The position numbers were made by a program, and so were the translations under genes. DNA of 64,000 nt, from contig NZ_CP058215.1 in assembly GCF_013388255.1 (NCBI RefSeq), positions 1,426,001-1,490,000 on the forward strand, given 5' to 3'. This stretch comes from Methanolobus zinderi (GTDB lineage Archaea > Halobacteriota > Methanosarcinia > Methanosarcinales > Methanosarcinaceae). Below the pieces are notes generated by a model, which saw nothing but the letters and a program-made list of their open reading frames with translations, was not told the DNA's origin and ran no database searches. Shown here in pieces: positions 1-8,228 of the stretch. How positions within the stretch are numbered: the stretch's first letter is position 1; every line of letters starts with the position of its first letter.

Positions 1-1534
1 TGACCTCTCCTGTCCGGAATACTTCCACAGCATGACATGGCTCACACGGTTTATCGCGATGCATGAAACAATTATAACATAAGGGGTTGCTGAGCTTTTC
101 TTCTTCACTTATGTATCCGCGATCCTTCCAGTTACTCAGCATGACACGCAGGTCTTTATCTATTACCGCAAGGAAATCTGGTATTGAATCGAACGTACTT
201 GCAAGAAGCTTTTTTTGTTGCTGTATTTCTGAGATAATACTTTTCCGTCCAGTGATATTACGTATAACACCTGCAACAATAGGCTGATAGACATCATCAC
301 ATACATAATGGGCACTGGTGGAAACATTTATCGTTTCACCGTCCTTTTTCAGCATATCCATCTCAAAATCATTAACATAACCATTGGCGTCGAGTATCGA
401 ACGCAAAAAATCACGATCTTCCGGATACTTATATACAGTATCCACATGACATCCGATAAGCTCCCAGGGTTCATAACCAAGATGCCTGTATACAGAAGGA
501 CTGGTGGTCAGTATCCTGCCCTCAAGGTCAACTTCAAAATATATGTCATGGAATTCATGGAATATCCGGCGATACTTTTCTTCACTCTGCCTTAGCTTCC
601 AGGAAGCTCGCTTTCGCTCAATACTGTTTACAAAGATCTCACCCAACATTCCGAACAACTGCAGATATTCAAGGATCCATTTGTTTTCTTTTTTCAGGGG
701 AGTAAAAGCTATGAAGCCCAGCAGTTTACCTTTGTTCAGCATTGGTATGGCCAGAAATGAATTGATGCCAAGCTGCTTTAGAAGTTTTCTTTCTTCTTTT
801 CCTTCAGCCGCATCAGGGCTATCTGACAGAAAAATGGTGCTTTGCTTTTTCAGGCTGTTGATCAGCCATTCAATTTCCTTTACAGGTAATTCCTGAAATC
901 CAAAACCCTGATGTTGCGAATTGATCTCATGCCATTCATGTGTTACAATAAAGTGCTCTCCATGTAACTCCAGCAGGCAGGCACTTTCAGCTTCAATTGC
1001 TTCTGATATGGATTGGAGAGCCATGCTTATTGTCCGGTCCATATCAACGGATTTGCTGCCTATAAAAGCTGCAGAAACATCGGCTATAAGGGATTCCATT
1101 CTAACACGATGCTCCAGGAGAAGTTCAGCCTGTTTCCGCCTGGAGATATCCTCTGCGGTACATACACAGCCTGTGATATTTCCGTTTTTATCCCTGAAGG
1201 GTTTAACTTTTATTCGCAAATAGAGCTCTTTTCCCCATATCGTCGTGTAGGGAACTTCAGCTGTCAGGTTCTTATTATTTCTGATACTATTTTCAACGAT
1301 ATCCGCTATACCTGCATCCTGAAGGGGTTTGAAAGTGAAGATATTGAAAGATTTTGTAACCTCTTCGGACCTGGAACCAAGCAATTCCAGTATTGTCCGG
1401 TTCACAAAGAGTATATCACCGTTGATATCAAGATGTATTACACCTACAGGTAGCTCATATATCATATCCCTGTAGTTTATTCCTTCCGGAGGAACTAATG
1501 AAGGATCATCTTCAGTATCAGATATTTTCAGCAT
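1..1534 (-). CDS. PAS/GAF multidomain sensor protein (3' part outside window)
   Basis: The reading frame opens with ATG at 1534 and runs open off the left edge, so about 511 N-terminal residues are visible. I read a PAS domain (about residues 15-130, ending in a GNITGCVCTAEDISRRK-type linker), a GAF-like segment (about 145-290), a second PAS (about 300-425) and the start of a third. The third carries a cysteine-rich stretch (CYNCFMHRDKPCEPC), common in archaeal PAS sensors. Such proteins sense small ligands or redox state in the cytoplasm and usually end in a histidine kinase, but the C-terminus is missing, so kinase activity cannot be judged. No membrane segment is visible. It diverges from the TRAM gene. 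Confidence 0.8.
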   Translation of the reverse strand, partial: MLKISDTEDDPSLVPPEGINYRDMIYELPVGVIHLDINGDILFVNRTILELLGSRSEEVTKSFNIFTFKPLQDAGIADIVENSIRNNKNLTAEVPYTTIWGKELYLRIKVKPFRDKNGNITGCVCTAEDISRRKQAELLLEHRVRMESLIADVSAAFIGSKSVDMDRTISMALQSISEAIEAESACLLELHGEHFIVTHEWHEINSQHQGFGFQELPVKEIEWLINSLKKQSTIFLSDSPDAAEGKEERKLLKQLGINSFLAIPMLNKGKLLGFIAFTPLKKENKWILEYLQLFGMLGEIFVNSIERKRASWKLRQSEEKYRRIFHEFHDIYFEVDLEGRILTTSPSVYRHLGYEPWELIGCHVDTVYKYPEDRDFLRSILDANGYVNDFEMDMLKKDGETINVSTSAHYVCDDVYQPIVAGVIRNITGRKSIISEIQQQKKLLASTFDSIPDFLAVIDKDLRVMLSNWKDRGYISEEEKLSNPLCYNCFMHRDKPCEPCHAVEVFRTGEV

Positions 1535-1845
1535 TGGAACAACACTTTTTATACGAGAGTAAGATGATAATCGCAGATGGGCATAATTGTTCAGCTAATA
1601 TATATTATTGTTGCTATTTTGTGTAGGTTATTCATAACCTATATAAATTTATTATAGAATAAATTCAAAAATACCAGATATCAAGCAGGAATAAGAATAT
1701 ATACTGGAAAGACCTAGTAGAGCTGCTTAAGATAATAACTGAACTATTTTGTTAAACGTATGGCATTAGATTGTATTCATTAAGTACATTTCCTTTACCG
1801 TTATGTTTTCAAGCGCTTGGTTAGATTTTTTTAAGCTCCACTAAA
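1535..1845. other. Intergenic region between divergent sensor and TRAM genes
   Basis: About 310 AT-rich bases without a gene. A palindrome AGGTTAT-TC-ATAACCT (1625-1640) runs into a TATA-like sequence CTATATAAATTT. Transcription from it toward the TRAM gene would start near 1665-1670 and give a leader of about 175 nt. Long leaders are known for cold-responsive archaeal mRNAs; here this is inference only. Confidence 0.35.
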
Positions 1846-2067
1846 ATGGATGTGAAATATTTGTTTAACAGAAATGAATCTACAGCTCCGGTCGAAGCCG
1901 GTGAGAAGTACGACGTAACAATTGAAGATATCGCAAGAGAAGGCGACGGAATCGCAAGAGTAAGCGGCTTTGTCATCTTCGTACCTGAAACCCAAGTCGG
2001 CGATGAAGTTACAATCGAAGTAACAAAAGTAATGCGCAAGTTCGCTTTCGGACAGATTGCAGAATAA
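1846..2067 (+). CDS. Single-domain TRAM protein, probable RNA chaperone
   Basis: 73 residues. After a short N-terminal tail, residues 17-73 form a TRAM domain: V.IEDIAREGDGIAR, then VPETQVGDEVTIEV, ending KFAFGQIAE. TRAM domains are small beta-barrels that bind RNA in the cytoplasm. Stand-alone TRAM proteins of psychrophilic Methanosarcinaceae have been reported as cold-responsive RNA chaperones, a close match in size and sequence. No strong ribosome binding site precedes the ATG. It lies next to aIF1A and a DEAD-box helicase, so three RNA-remodelling or translation genes are clustered, though on different strands. Confidence 0.9.
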   Translation: MDVKYLFNRNESTAPVEAGEKYDVTIEDIAREGDGIARVSGFVIFVPETQVGDEVTIEVTKVMRKFAFGQIAE

Positions 2068-2237
2068 CTGCACTGACCTTTTTAATATCAATTTGAAGGA
2101 TCTTTCCTTCAATCTTTTTCTTTTCTTAGTAAAACCCTAACCCGGAATTCAGCAATAGTTTCCGGATAAAACGAAAAACATTTTTAGCATCTATTTGATG
2201 CAAAATTAAGAAGAAGATAAAATGAGCTTAAAGCTCA

Positions 2238-2576
2238 TTATTTCAGGTATCCCCTGTTTTCGAGCCAGTTTGCCTGCGGCCTTGTATACTTCCAAATGAC
2301 GTCTGCTTTTTCATCCTGGAATGACCACGGAGTAGCAATTACGATGTCCCCTTCATGAACCCACATTCTCTTCTTTTTTGACCCGGGGATCCTGCCCATA
2401 CGGACATTTCCGTCCATACACTGCAGTCTTACCCTGTTTGCTCCAAGAAGCCTTGAGACTGTTGCAAGAACTTCGTTCTTTTCCTTACGTGGAATCCTTA
2501 CACGTACTACCTGGGGTGCACCATCGGATTTACTGCCTGCGTTACTTTTCCTTTTCCTGCTGTTATAGTTCGCCAG
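2238..2576 (-). CDS. eif1A: Translation initiation factor aIF1A, apparent CTG start
   Basis: Recognised by reading the minus strand; 112 residues. A basic tail ([12 protein letters not shown]) precedes an S1/OB fold with [43 protein letters not shown], then [18 protein letters not shown] and C-terminal WLENRGYLK. aIF1A binds the 30S A site and helps scanning and initiator tRNA placement. The frame has no ATG, GTG or TTG early enough: the in-frame stop is 24 nt upstream, and the first possible start is CTG at 2576-2574, six bases after AGAGGT. ATT at 2582 touches the ribosome binding site and is less likely. Confidence 0.92.
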   Translation of the reverse strand: MANYNSRKRKSNAGSKSDGAPQVVRVRIPRKEKNEVLATVSRLLGANRVRLQCMDGNVRMGRIPGSKKKRMWVHEGDIVIATPWSFQDEKADVIWKYTRPQANWLENRGYLK

Positions 2577-2810
2577 ATTAATACCTCTATTTATATCAGA
2601 TTATTTAGTCTATTATTATCAAAAGAATATTTCATGGGCCTGGAGAACTGATATGGAACCAGGTTCAAACCATAAAAATATCCGTTATTAATTAAAGTTG
2701 ATATCTGCAATTATTAAAAACCGGACTGAATTCTACTACCGTATGCAGATCACCTATGTGCATACCTATAATACTCACCCTATATAAGTTGAATTGAAAA
2801 AGTGAGTAAA

Positions 2811-2830
2811 TACCGGAAATTTTTCCGGTA
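2811..2830 (-). terminator. Hairpin after the DEAD-box helicase gene
   Basis: A perfect 9-bp inverted repeat, TACCGGAAA / TTTCCGGTA with a 2-nt loop, lies 33 bases after the helicase stop and before aIF1A. Its 3' flank on the minus strand is only moderately T-rich. Confidence 0.5.
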
Positions 2831-2862
2831 AAGCATCAAAAGTCATTCCTTTTTCAGGAAAC

Positions 2863-4158
2863 TTACTTGTTATCCTCGGCAAGCATAAGTTTTACAAGAC
2901 CTGCCGCTACATCAAGAGATGTATAGTCTTCTTCAAGTAAAGTTTCCACCCAATGCACATATTTTCCGAGATGACCCTCATCAATGGTATCCTTTACCTT
3001 TTGTGAGAGCAGATTGGCCCTGATGTCCTCAGCATCGCTTCTTGAAGGCACTTTCTTACGGGAGATCTTTACCTTGGTATATTTCTGGATATTCTTTAAC
3101 TTGTACATCTCCTTGCCTGATACAAAAGTAAAGGCAACTCCCTGTCTTCCTGCTCTTCCGGTTCTTCCTATGCGATGTACATATGACTCTTCGTCCTGGG
3201 GCACATTGTAATTGAATACAAGTTCTATATTCTCCACATCTATTCCCCTGGCAGCCACATCTGTTGCAACAAGTGTCTCTATATCCCCCTTCCTGAAATT
3301 GGCCATTACCCGTTCCCGTTGCTGTTGCTTCATATCCCCATGGAGACCGTCAGCCAGATAGCCTCTTGATTTGAGTGTCTCAACAAGTTGATCCACACCC
3401 TTTTTTGTGTTACAGAATACTAATGAGGATTTTGCATCATAGATATCTATGAGTCTGCAGAGAACTTCGGGTCTTGCATGAGGCTTTACTTCAAAATAGG
3501 CCTGTTCCACATTGGGTACTGTAAGTTTTTTGTGGATGGTCTTTACGACCTGCGGATCTTTCTGATAGCGCTTGGTCAGTTTCATTATGGCACGAGGCAT
3601 TGTAGCCGAGAAGAGTATGGTCTGCCTTGTGGTAGGAACATTATTGAGGATTATTTCAATATCCTCCCTGAAACCCATGTCCAGCATCTCATCCGCTTCG
3701 TCCAGTACGACCATGGACACATTATCAATCCTCAGTGTTTTGCGTTCGATGTGGTCGAGTATCCTGCCAGGAGTACCTATTACTATCTGGACACCTTTTT
3801 TCAGAGCCCTGATCTGCCTGTTTATGCTCTGTCCGCCATATACCGGAAGGATCTTGATATCCTTATATTTGGAAAGCTTGTTCAGCTCGTCAGCAACCTG
3901 GTTCGCAAGTTCTCTAGTGGGACAAAGCACAAGGACCTGTACCCTCCTGACATCCGGCTCGATCATTTCAAGGGCAGGTATACCAAAAGCTGCCGTCTTG
4001 CCAGTACCTGTCTGGGCCTGGCCGATAACGTCTCTGCCTTCCATTATAAATGGTATTGCCTGAGACTGGATGGGTGTGGGTTCTTCAAATCCAATTTCCT
4101 CTATTCCTTTTTCCATATTGCCTGAGAGTTGAAGATCCTTAAAAGTTATTGATTCCAT
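2863..4158 (-). CDS. deaD: DEAD-box ATP-dependent RNA helicase
   Basis: 431 residues, the usual size of a short DEAD-box helicase. Motifs in order: Q-motif with GFEEPTPIQSQAIP (about 23-36), Walker A AQTGTGKTAA, PTRELANQ, GG and TPGR, DEAD (VVLDEADEMLDMGF), SAT (LFSATMP), the ATDVAARGID helicase motif and HRIGRTGRAGR. The product unwinds RNA duplexes in the cytoplasm, probably helping ribosome assembly and translation. It resembles the cold-induced deaD of Methanococcoides burtonii. AAAGGA stands about 9 bases before the ATG. The adjacent TRAM and aIF1A genes fit a role in RNA structure control. Confidence 0.96.
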   Translation of the reverse strand: MESITFKDLQLSGNMEKGIEEIGFEEPTPIQSQAIPFIMEGRDVIGQAQTGTGKTAAFGIPALEMIEPDVRRVQVLVLCPTRELANQVADELNKLSKYKDIKILPVYGGQSINRQIRALKKGVQIVIGTPGRILDHIERKTLRIDNVSMVVLDEADEMLDMGFREDIEIILNNVPTTRQTILFSATMPRAIMKLTKRYQKDPQVVKTIHKKLTVPNVEQAYFEVKPHARPEVLCRLIDIYDAKSSLVFCNTKKGVDQLVETLKSRGYLADGLHGDMKQQQRERVMANFRKGDIETLVATDVAARGIDVENIELVFNYNVPQDEESYVHRIGRTGRAGRQGVAFTFVSGKEMYKLKNIQKYTKVKISRKKVPSRSDAEDIRANLLSQKVKDTIDEGHLGKYVHWVETLLEEDYTSLDVAAGLVKLMLAEDNK

Positions 4159-4520
4159 GTTATAAATTCCTTTAAATATAGATTGATTAGTTTGAAAATC
4201 ATGAACGAAAGATATGATTCGGTGTCTATCCCCGAGTTTCGATGAAAATTCAAATATCAGCTTACAATGTTCCAGCTTGCCCTGTTATCAAAGCAAAAAA
4301 GATCAATGCTCCTCCTTCTAGTACAACAAGTCAGTTAAGCCTATCGGTAAGTATAGAAAAACATAGCGCATCCAGACAGACCTTGAAATTAAATAACCGG
4401 TATAAAGTATGCATATCAGCGCATCATATTTAAACAAATGAGGTCGATAAATAAATGGGCCTGCAAGATCAGAAAAATCCAAAAGGATCCTGATCAAAAT
4501 TTGCAGCGGGGGTAACAGAT
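4159..4520. other. Divergent promoter/leader region, deaD and Rieske genes
   Basis: About 360 bases. TATA-like CATATTTAAAC near 4427-4437 can serve the plus strand. On the minus strand a possible 14-codon reading frame (TTG at 4306 to TAA at 4262) follows a perfect AAGGAGG (4317-4311); it could be a leader peptide of deaD or chance. A hairpin (GATCAG/CTGATC, 4467-4495) lies in the presumed leader of the Rieske gene. No longer gene is seen. Confidence 0.4.
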
Positions 4521-4844
4521 ATGTCAGAATGGGTCACAGCATTTGAAAAGGATACGCTAAGCGAAGATAAAATAAAGGTATACAAAGGACAGGACAAACA
4601 GATAGCATTGATCAGAAAAGCCGATCGGGTTTATGCACTTTTGAATGAATGTCCCCATGAGGGTTGTCCGCTCAAAAGCGGAACACTTGATGGTTATGTG
4701 CTAAAATGCGCCTGCCACAACTGGGGTTTTGATATCAGGACAGGCGAGAACGTTGATACGGGGGAATACGTGGACATGGAAGATCCACGGGTCGAGACCT
4801 TTGAAACAAAGGAAAATGATGGGAAAATAGAGATACTTATCTGA
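4521..4844 (+). CDS. Rieske-type [2Fe-2S] ferredoxin
   Basis: 107 residues, soluble, no signal peptide. It is essentially one Rieske domain: the first cluster motif is C44-P-H46 (NECPHEGCPL) and the second C63-A-C-H66 (CACHNWGFD), giving the two Cys and two His ligands. Stand-alone Rieske proteins of this length pass electrons to oxygenases or other reductases in bacteria; the partner in a strict anaerobe is unknown. A GGGGG ribosome binding site precedes the ATG by 8 bases. The neighbour downstream is on the opposite strand, so the gene appears monocistronic. Confidence 0.9.
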   Translation: MSEWVTAFEKDTLSEDKIKVYKGQDKQIALIRKADRVYALLNECPHEGCPLKSGTLDGYVLKCACHNWGFDIRTGENVDTGEYVDMEDPRVETFETKENDGKIEILI

Positions 4845-4878
4845 AGGTCAGAAATCATTAATATTCTTTCAAAGCAGT

Positions 4879-5319
4879 TCAGTCTGCCCAGAAAAACATC
4901 CACGAGAGCACTGCAGCGGCCAGATGGGTGAGATAAATAAGAGGAAAGTAACCCTTACCAATCCTGACCCAGGGATAGTAATTAACGAATCCGGGATTCC
5001 ATTCGGAAAATTTGACCACAGGATTGACTATGAACCATGTGAAGTCCTCGATGACAAGTCCTGTGAAGTAGGCACTCATAAGTATTCCAAAAAGACGGCT
5101 ATCCCAGCCATGAACAACCAGAGGCAGGGTTATCAGGAGAGGCCACATGACGAAGAATAAATAAAAATGATAGGCAGTGAGAGTTATGCTCTTGCTGAAC
5201 TGTATCTTCCAGCCGAATTTTCCCCGGTTACCTGCATTCCTGCCCTCGACATATGCCTCCCAGAATGCCGTGGCTATCATTGCACCCCATATCCATGCAA
5301 ATATCAGGTAAATGTTCAC
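4879..5319 (-). CDS. Hypothetical polytopic membrane protein
   Basis: 146 residues with about four hydrophobic segments: residues 2-18, about 47-70 (YHFYLFFVMWPLLITLPLVV), 77-98 and 122-143. Many Trp and Tyr residues sit at the membrane borders. I do not recognise the family. The start is GTG at 5319 without a clear ribosome binding site. It is convergent with the Rieske gene and leaves only 34 bases between stops. Confidence 0.65.
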   Translation of the reverse strand: MNIYLIFAWIWGAMIATAFWEAYVEGRNAGNRGKFGWKIQFSKSITLTAYHFYLFFVMWPLLITLPLVVHGWDSRLFGILMSAYFTGLVIEDFTWFIVNPVVKFSEWNPGFVNYYPWVRIGKGYFPLIYLTHLAAAVLSWMFFWAD

Positions 5320-5423
5320 AATAGGAATCTGTTCTTTTAGTTTATTCTGTTTACGGACATACCGGAACTTATTATCAGACCAGGTGCTGACATAATTATT
5401 TCTGAAGCAAAATATATAGGCAG

Positions 5424-5470
5424 GTATTTATTGGAATATATTTATATTCTAAAAATATATAAATAAATAC
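5424..5470. promoter_or_regulatory. AT-rich inverted repeat upstream of the pilin gene
   Basis: GTATTTATT and AATAAATAC form perfect 9-bp arms around an AT-rich centre containing several TATA-like sequences. It sits 50 bases before the pilin start and may hold the promoters of both divergent genes or an operator. Confidence 0.35.
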
Positions 5471-5520
5471 TGGAGTGATTGGACCCTGCTATCCCTCCCA
5501 TACCAAATTTGAGGTGAACA

Positions 5521-6009
5521 ATGAGCCGCATTATTAAAAATTCAAAAGCTGTTGCTCCTGTGGTTGGTACCATTGTAATGATTGCCGTTGCAGTCATCTT
5601 TGCATCTATTGCAGTTTCGGCATTTGGCCTGGATACGATAAAAAAAGCCCCGCAGGCAGACATAAGGGCTGTCAGTGACAGTATTGGTACGGATTCTGTA
5701 ATCAAAATGATACATCAGGGTGGTGAGGAATTACTGCTTAGCGAGTCACGGACAAAGATATTGATTTCCGGAACTTCGGGTAATAATGGTGAAGTATCTT
5801 TCACAAATCTGAATACTGAAGATGATCGAAGATTCATAACTGGGGATTCGATCTACCTGTATATGTCAGGTGGGAATATCTGTATCGCTAACAACACCCT
5901 TCCAAATGCAGACCACACAGACATAGCCGGAAGCGGTGATACACTTCAGCTCAGGATTCTGGATGTTAACAGTCAGCAGATGATAGCCGATGTTGATGTC
6001 AGGTTTTAA
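5521..6009 (+). CDS. Archaeal type IV pilin-like protein
   Basis: 162 residues. The N-terminus KNSKAVAPVVGTIVMIAVAV is the class III signal of the archaeal pilin_N family: a charged head, then AVAPVVGT and a hydrophobic helix that is both signal and assembly core. The remainder is a beta-rich domain (ILISGTSGNNGEVSF, GDSIYLYMSGGNICI) like a pilin head. It would be cleaved by an archaeal prepilin peptidase and built into a surface filament. GAGGTG precedes the ATG. A hairpin terminator follows. No assembly ATPase lies nearby. Confidence 0.85.
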   Translation: MSRIIKNSKAVAPVVGTIVMIAVAVIFASIAVSAFGLDTIKKAPQADIRAVSDSIGTDSVIKMIHQGGEELLLSESRTKILISGTSGNNGEVSFTNLNTEDDRRFITGDSIYLYMSGGNICIANNTLPNADHTDIAGSGDTLQLRILDVNSQQMIADVDVRF

Positions 6010-6017
6010 ACCGGATC

Positions 6018-6053
6018 AGTAACGCTACAGGCGTTACTACTGTTTTGATTTTA
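6018..6053 (+). terminator. Terminator of the pilin gene
   Basis: AGTAACGC-TACAG-GCGTTACT forms a perfect 8-bp stem at 6018-6038, followed by a T-rich run. Confidence 0.7.
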
Positions 6054-6080
6054 TTTAGTTCAACATATTCAGTTTTGAGG

Positions 6081-6344
6081 TCAGTATTTTCTGTAAACTT
6101 TACTTCTATGTCCCACTTCAATTACGAAAATTACAAGTTTTTCACCTTCAATGCTCATAATAACACGATATTCTCCCACCCTCAGTGAATAAAGTGGAGT
6201 ATCAGGAAATCCTTTGAGTTTTTTAAGATGTGTCTTCGGATCATCACTGATATCTTTGATAGAAGTAACTACTCGCTTTGCAACATCAGAGGGGAGCTTT
6301 TTAAGGTCTTTGAGTGCAGCGGATGAATAAAGTATTGAGTACAT
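6081..6344 (-). CDS. RelE/ParE-family toxin
   Basis: 87 residues with the RelE fold signature: YSILYSSAALKDLKKLPSDVAKRV at the start, DPKTHLKKLKG in the middle, then YSLRVGEYRVIMSIEG and the C-terminal IEVGHRSKVYRKY with the basic and His/Arg/Tyr residues used for mRNA cleavage on the ribosome. It overlaps the antitoxin stop by one base (TAATG), which implies translational coupling. Confidence 0.92.
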   Translation of the reverse strand: MYSILYSSAALKDLKKLPSDVAKRVVTSIKDISDDPKTHLKKLKGFPDTPLYSLRVGEYRVIMSIEGEKLVIFVIEVGHRSKVYRKY

Positions 6345-6580
6345 TACAGAAGCCCCAGTTCAGCCTCCACCTCTTCCTGTGTATAATACTTTCCACGCTT
6401 TAGATCTGCCAGAGCCTCTTCAATCCGGGATATGGTCTCATCGCTCAATGGCTCCTGATCATATGCCATATTCACCAGACGGGAAACTACTTCATTATAG
6501 GTTTCCCGTGGAAATAATTTCAGTTTGTCCAGGCTATCTTTCAATTCAGGATCTATCTTTATAGTGGTAACTGCAGACAT
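6344..6580 (-). CDS. RHH-type antitoxin of the RelE pair
   Basis: 78 residues. The N-terminal 45 residues (TTIKIDPELKDSLDKLKLFP, then TYNEVVSRLV) look like an archaeal ribbon-helix-helix DNA-binding domain; the C-terminal acidic part (EEALADLKRGKYYTQEEVEAELG) would wrap the toxin. It should neutralise the toxin and repress the operon at the palindrome next to its start. The TATA-like sequence in that palindrome sits about 25 bases before the ATG, so the mRNA is probably leaderless. Confidence 0.88.
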   Translation of the reverse strand: MSAVTTIKIDPELKDSLDKLKLFPRETYNEVVSRLVNMAYDQEPLSDETISRIEEALADLKRGKYYTQEEVEAELGLL

Positions 6581-6587
6581 ATACCAT

Positions 6588-6609
6588 AGTATAGTTCAGT
6601 ATACTATAA
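6588..6609 (-). promoter_or_regulatory. Palindromic operator of the toxin-antitoxin operon
   Basis: Arms ATAGTATA and TATACTAT are perfect inverted repeats separated by 6 bases, 8 bases upstream of the antitoxin ATG. The right arm merges with the TATA-like element TTTATAGTATAC read on the minus strand, so bound antitoxin would block TBP. Confidence 0.75.
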
Positions 6610-6669
6610 ATTCATTCCCCGGTTAAGACCAGTATGAGAGCGTATGCCAGGGAAAATAGAAAGAAAGAA

Positions 6670-6960
6670 TCATTTCACCACTTTCTGCAACACGAAGAAC
6701 GTATACCCGTACTCATCCGAATGTTCTCTGAAAACTTCCTTTTCCTTTCTGGAGAACTCTATTATCATTTCGGCGTCTTTATTGCCTTTGAACTTTGCTT
6801 CGGCTGATGCGAGCATTCTGTCAAAGTAGTTGTAATAATCGTCCCACCAAGCGGATGCAGGTAGTTTGAAGCTGGAGATTACCCTGTAGCCTGTGGACTC
6901 GATTACTTTTTCGGTTTCGGGAATGGTTTTTATGTCGGGGTAGGAAAAAAATTATTGGAT
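6670..6960 (-). pseudogene. 3' remnant of a SAM-dependent methyltransferase gene
   Basis: Minus-strand reading gives about 95 residues without a start: FFSYPDIKTIPETEKVIEST, then GYRVISSFKLPASAWWDDYY and a C-terminal helix ending VLQKVVK. The pattern YP.I.TI.....I...GYR.I..F.LP..AWW.DYY is the C-terminal end of class I methyltransferases of the UbiE-like group. The Rossmann core with the SAM motif is absent, and the frame meets AT-rich sequence near 6960. A deletion has probably removed the 5' two thirds. Confidence 0.7.
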
Positions 6961-7047
6961 AAGTTTTTTTCAATCTGAACTGATATATTGGGTTTTCTTC
7001 GGCACAATTAAGAAACGGTATATACGAGAATATACATACTTTGTTTA

Positions 7048-7971
7048 ATGGGGAATCGGGTAATTGTTTTATTATTGATAGCTTCGCTTGCACTCAACGG
7101 ATATCTCTGGGTATATGCCCAGCCTGCGGAAGATTCTGAGTTCAGACAGATGGAAGCAGAAATCGAATCACTGCAGGAACGAAACGATGAACTGAGGATG
7201 CAGGCAATGACAAATAACCAGTCTCTGCAGTCCTGCACAGCACAGCTTGATTTTTACAGGGAACGTATATTCGAACTTGAATCGGAATCCGGCAATATGA
7301 CCGGCATAGAAGGCGCTGCTACTCTGCAGGCCCCTGCTGTTATCCAGCAGATAGAGGTGGTCGATGAGGGACCTTTCTTCAGGAGGGTTGTTACAGAAGA
7401 AGGAACCATGATAGATGTTTCAGTTGAAATCAATTCTGGAAAGGGCAGAGTTCTGGTCCAGACCGTCCCCCTGATGGGAGTTGTGTTCCAGGATGCTGCC
7501 AACACGGCCTCCTTTGTTGCCCAGGACGTAACAGGTACGAGCCTTGCTGGAAGTGATACAATTTTCAGCATCACAGCCGAGCAGGAAATACCCGGTGTTG
7601 ACGGCCCCAGTGCCGGTGCACTGATGACACTTATAACAATATCAGCAATTGAGGGTGAACCGCTCAATCCTGACATCACTGTAACAGGTACCATTGATGA
7701 TGAAGGCAATATCGGATCTGTTGGCGGACTTGTCGAGAAGGCACAGGCTGCAAGTAATAGTGGTAAGGAACTGTTCCTGATACCTGAAGAGAACCGGATG
7801 CTCACTATTGATGATATTAATGAACAGAGAATAGGTGATATAGTCATCAGTAACCAGAACTCGGAAACCTTTGAAGCAGAGAGCTATATCGAAGAAGAAG
7901 TTGGCATCGATGTAGAATATGTGGAAAACATAGACGATGTCATAGCCTATGCATTCACGAACACGGAATGA
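7048..7971 (+). CDS. Membrane-anchored Lon-like (S16) protease
   Basis: 307 residues. Residues 5-24 form a signal anchor, 29-80 a probable coiled coil, and about 90-307 an S16 proteolytic domain. The catalytic Ser188 lies in VDGPSAGALM and Lys231 in VGGLVEKAQAA, with TGTIDDEGNIGSVGG between. No AAA+ domain is present, so it belongs to the ATPase-free archaeal S16 group (COG1750) and would act outside the membrane on unfolded peptides. A TATA-like GGTATATACG stands about 25 bases before the ATG and no ribosome binding site is visible, so a leaderless transcript is likely. Confidence 0.88.
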   Translation: MGNRVIVLLLIASLALNGYLWVYAQPAEDSEFRQMEAEIESLQERNDELRMQAMTNNQSLQSCTAQLDFYRERIFELESESGNMTGIEGAATLQAPAVIQQIEVVDEGPFFRRVVTEEGTMIDVSVEINSGKGRVLVQTVPLMGVVFQDAANTASFVAQDVTGTSLAGSDTIFSITAEQEIPGVDGPSAGALMTLITISAIEGEPLNPDITVTGTIDDEGNIGSVGGLVEKAQAASNSGKELFLIPEENRMLTIDDINEQRIGDIVISNQNSETFEAESYIEEEVGIDVEYVENIDDVIAYAFTNTE

Positions 7972-8228
7972 GAGTAAAAGAAGATCTTGAATTCAGGATA
8001 TATCGTCCTGCACATTAAGTAAAGTTCAGAGCCTGGCAAAAGATCTGCAATCTCACATGCCATAAAAATAAGTGTGGAGTTGGAGGTAGAATGATGGCCA
8101 TGTGACCCTTTCTTTTACCAGGCCCGTGAATGTGAATTGGAAGTGGAAATGGTTTTGATATGGATTTGCTTCAATTAAATTAAAAGGAAGAAGTTTTCCA
8201 GGGAAAACTTCTGTCCTGTGTTTTACAC
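7972..8228. terminator. Convergent gap with mtaB terminator hairpin
   Basis: The perfect hairpin GAAGTTTTC-CAGG-GAAAACTTC at 8190-8211 follows the mtaB stop and, on the minus strand, leads into a T-rich run. The rest of the gap shows no gene. Confidence 0.7.

Noticed and set aside
1617-1640. TTTTGTGTAG next to an inverted repeat, similar to the core of the mtaC leader
   Set aside because: Only ten bases match in AT-rich DNA and the conserved ATTGG part is missing; probably chance.
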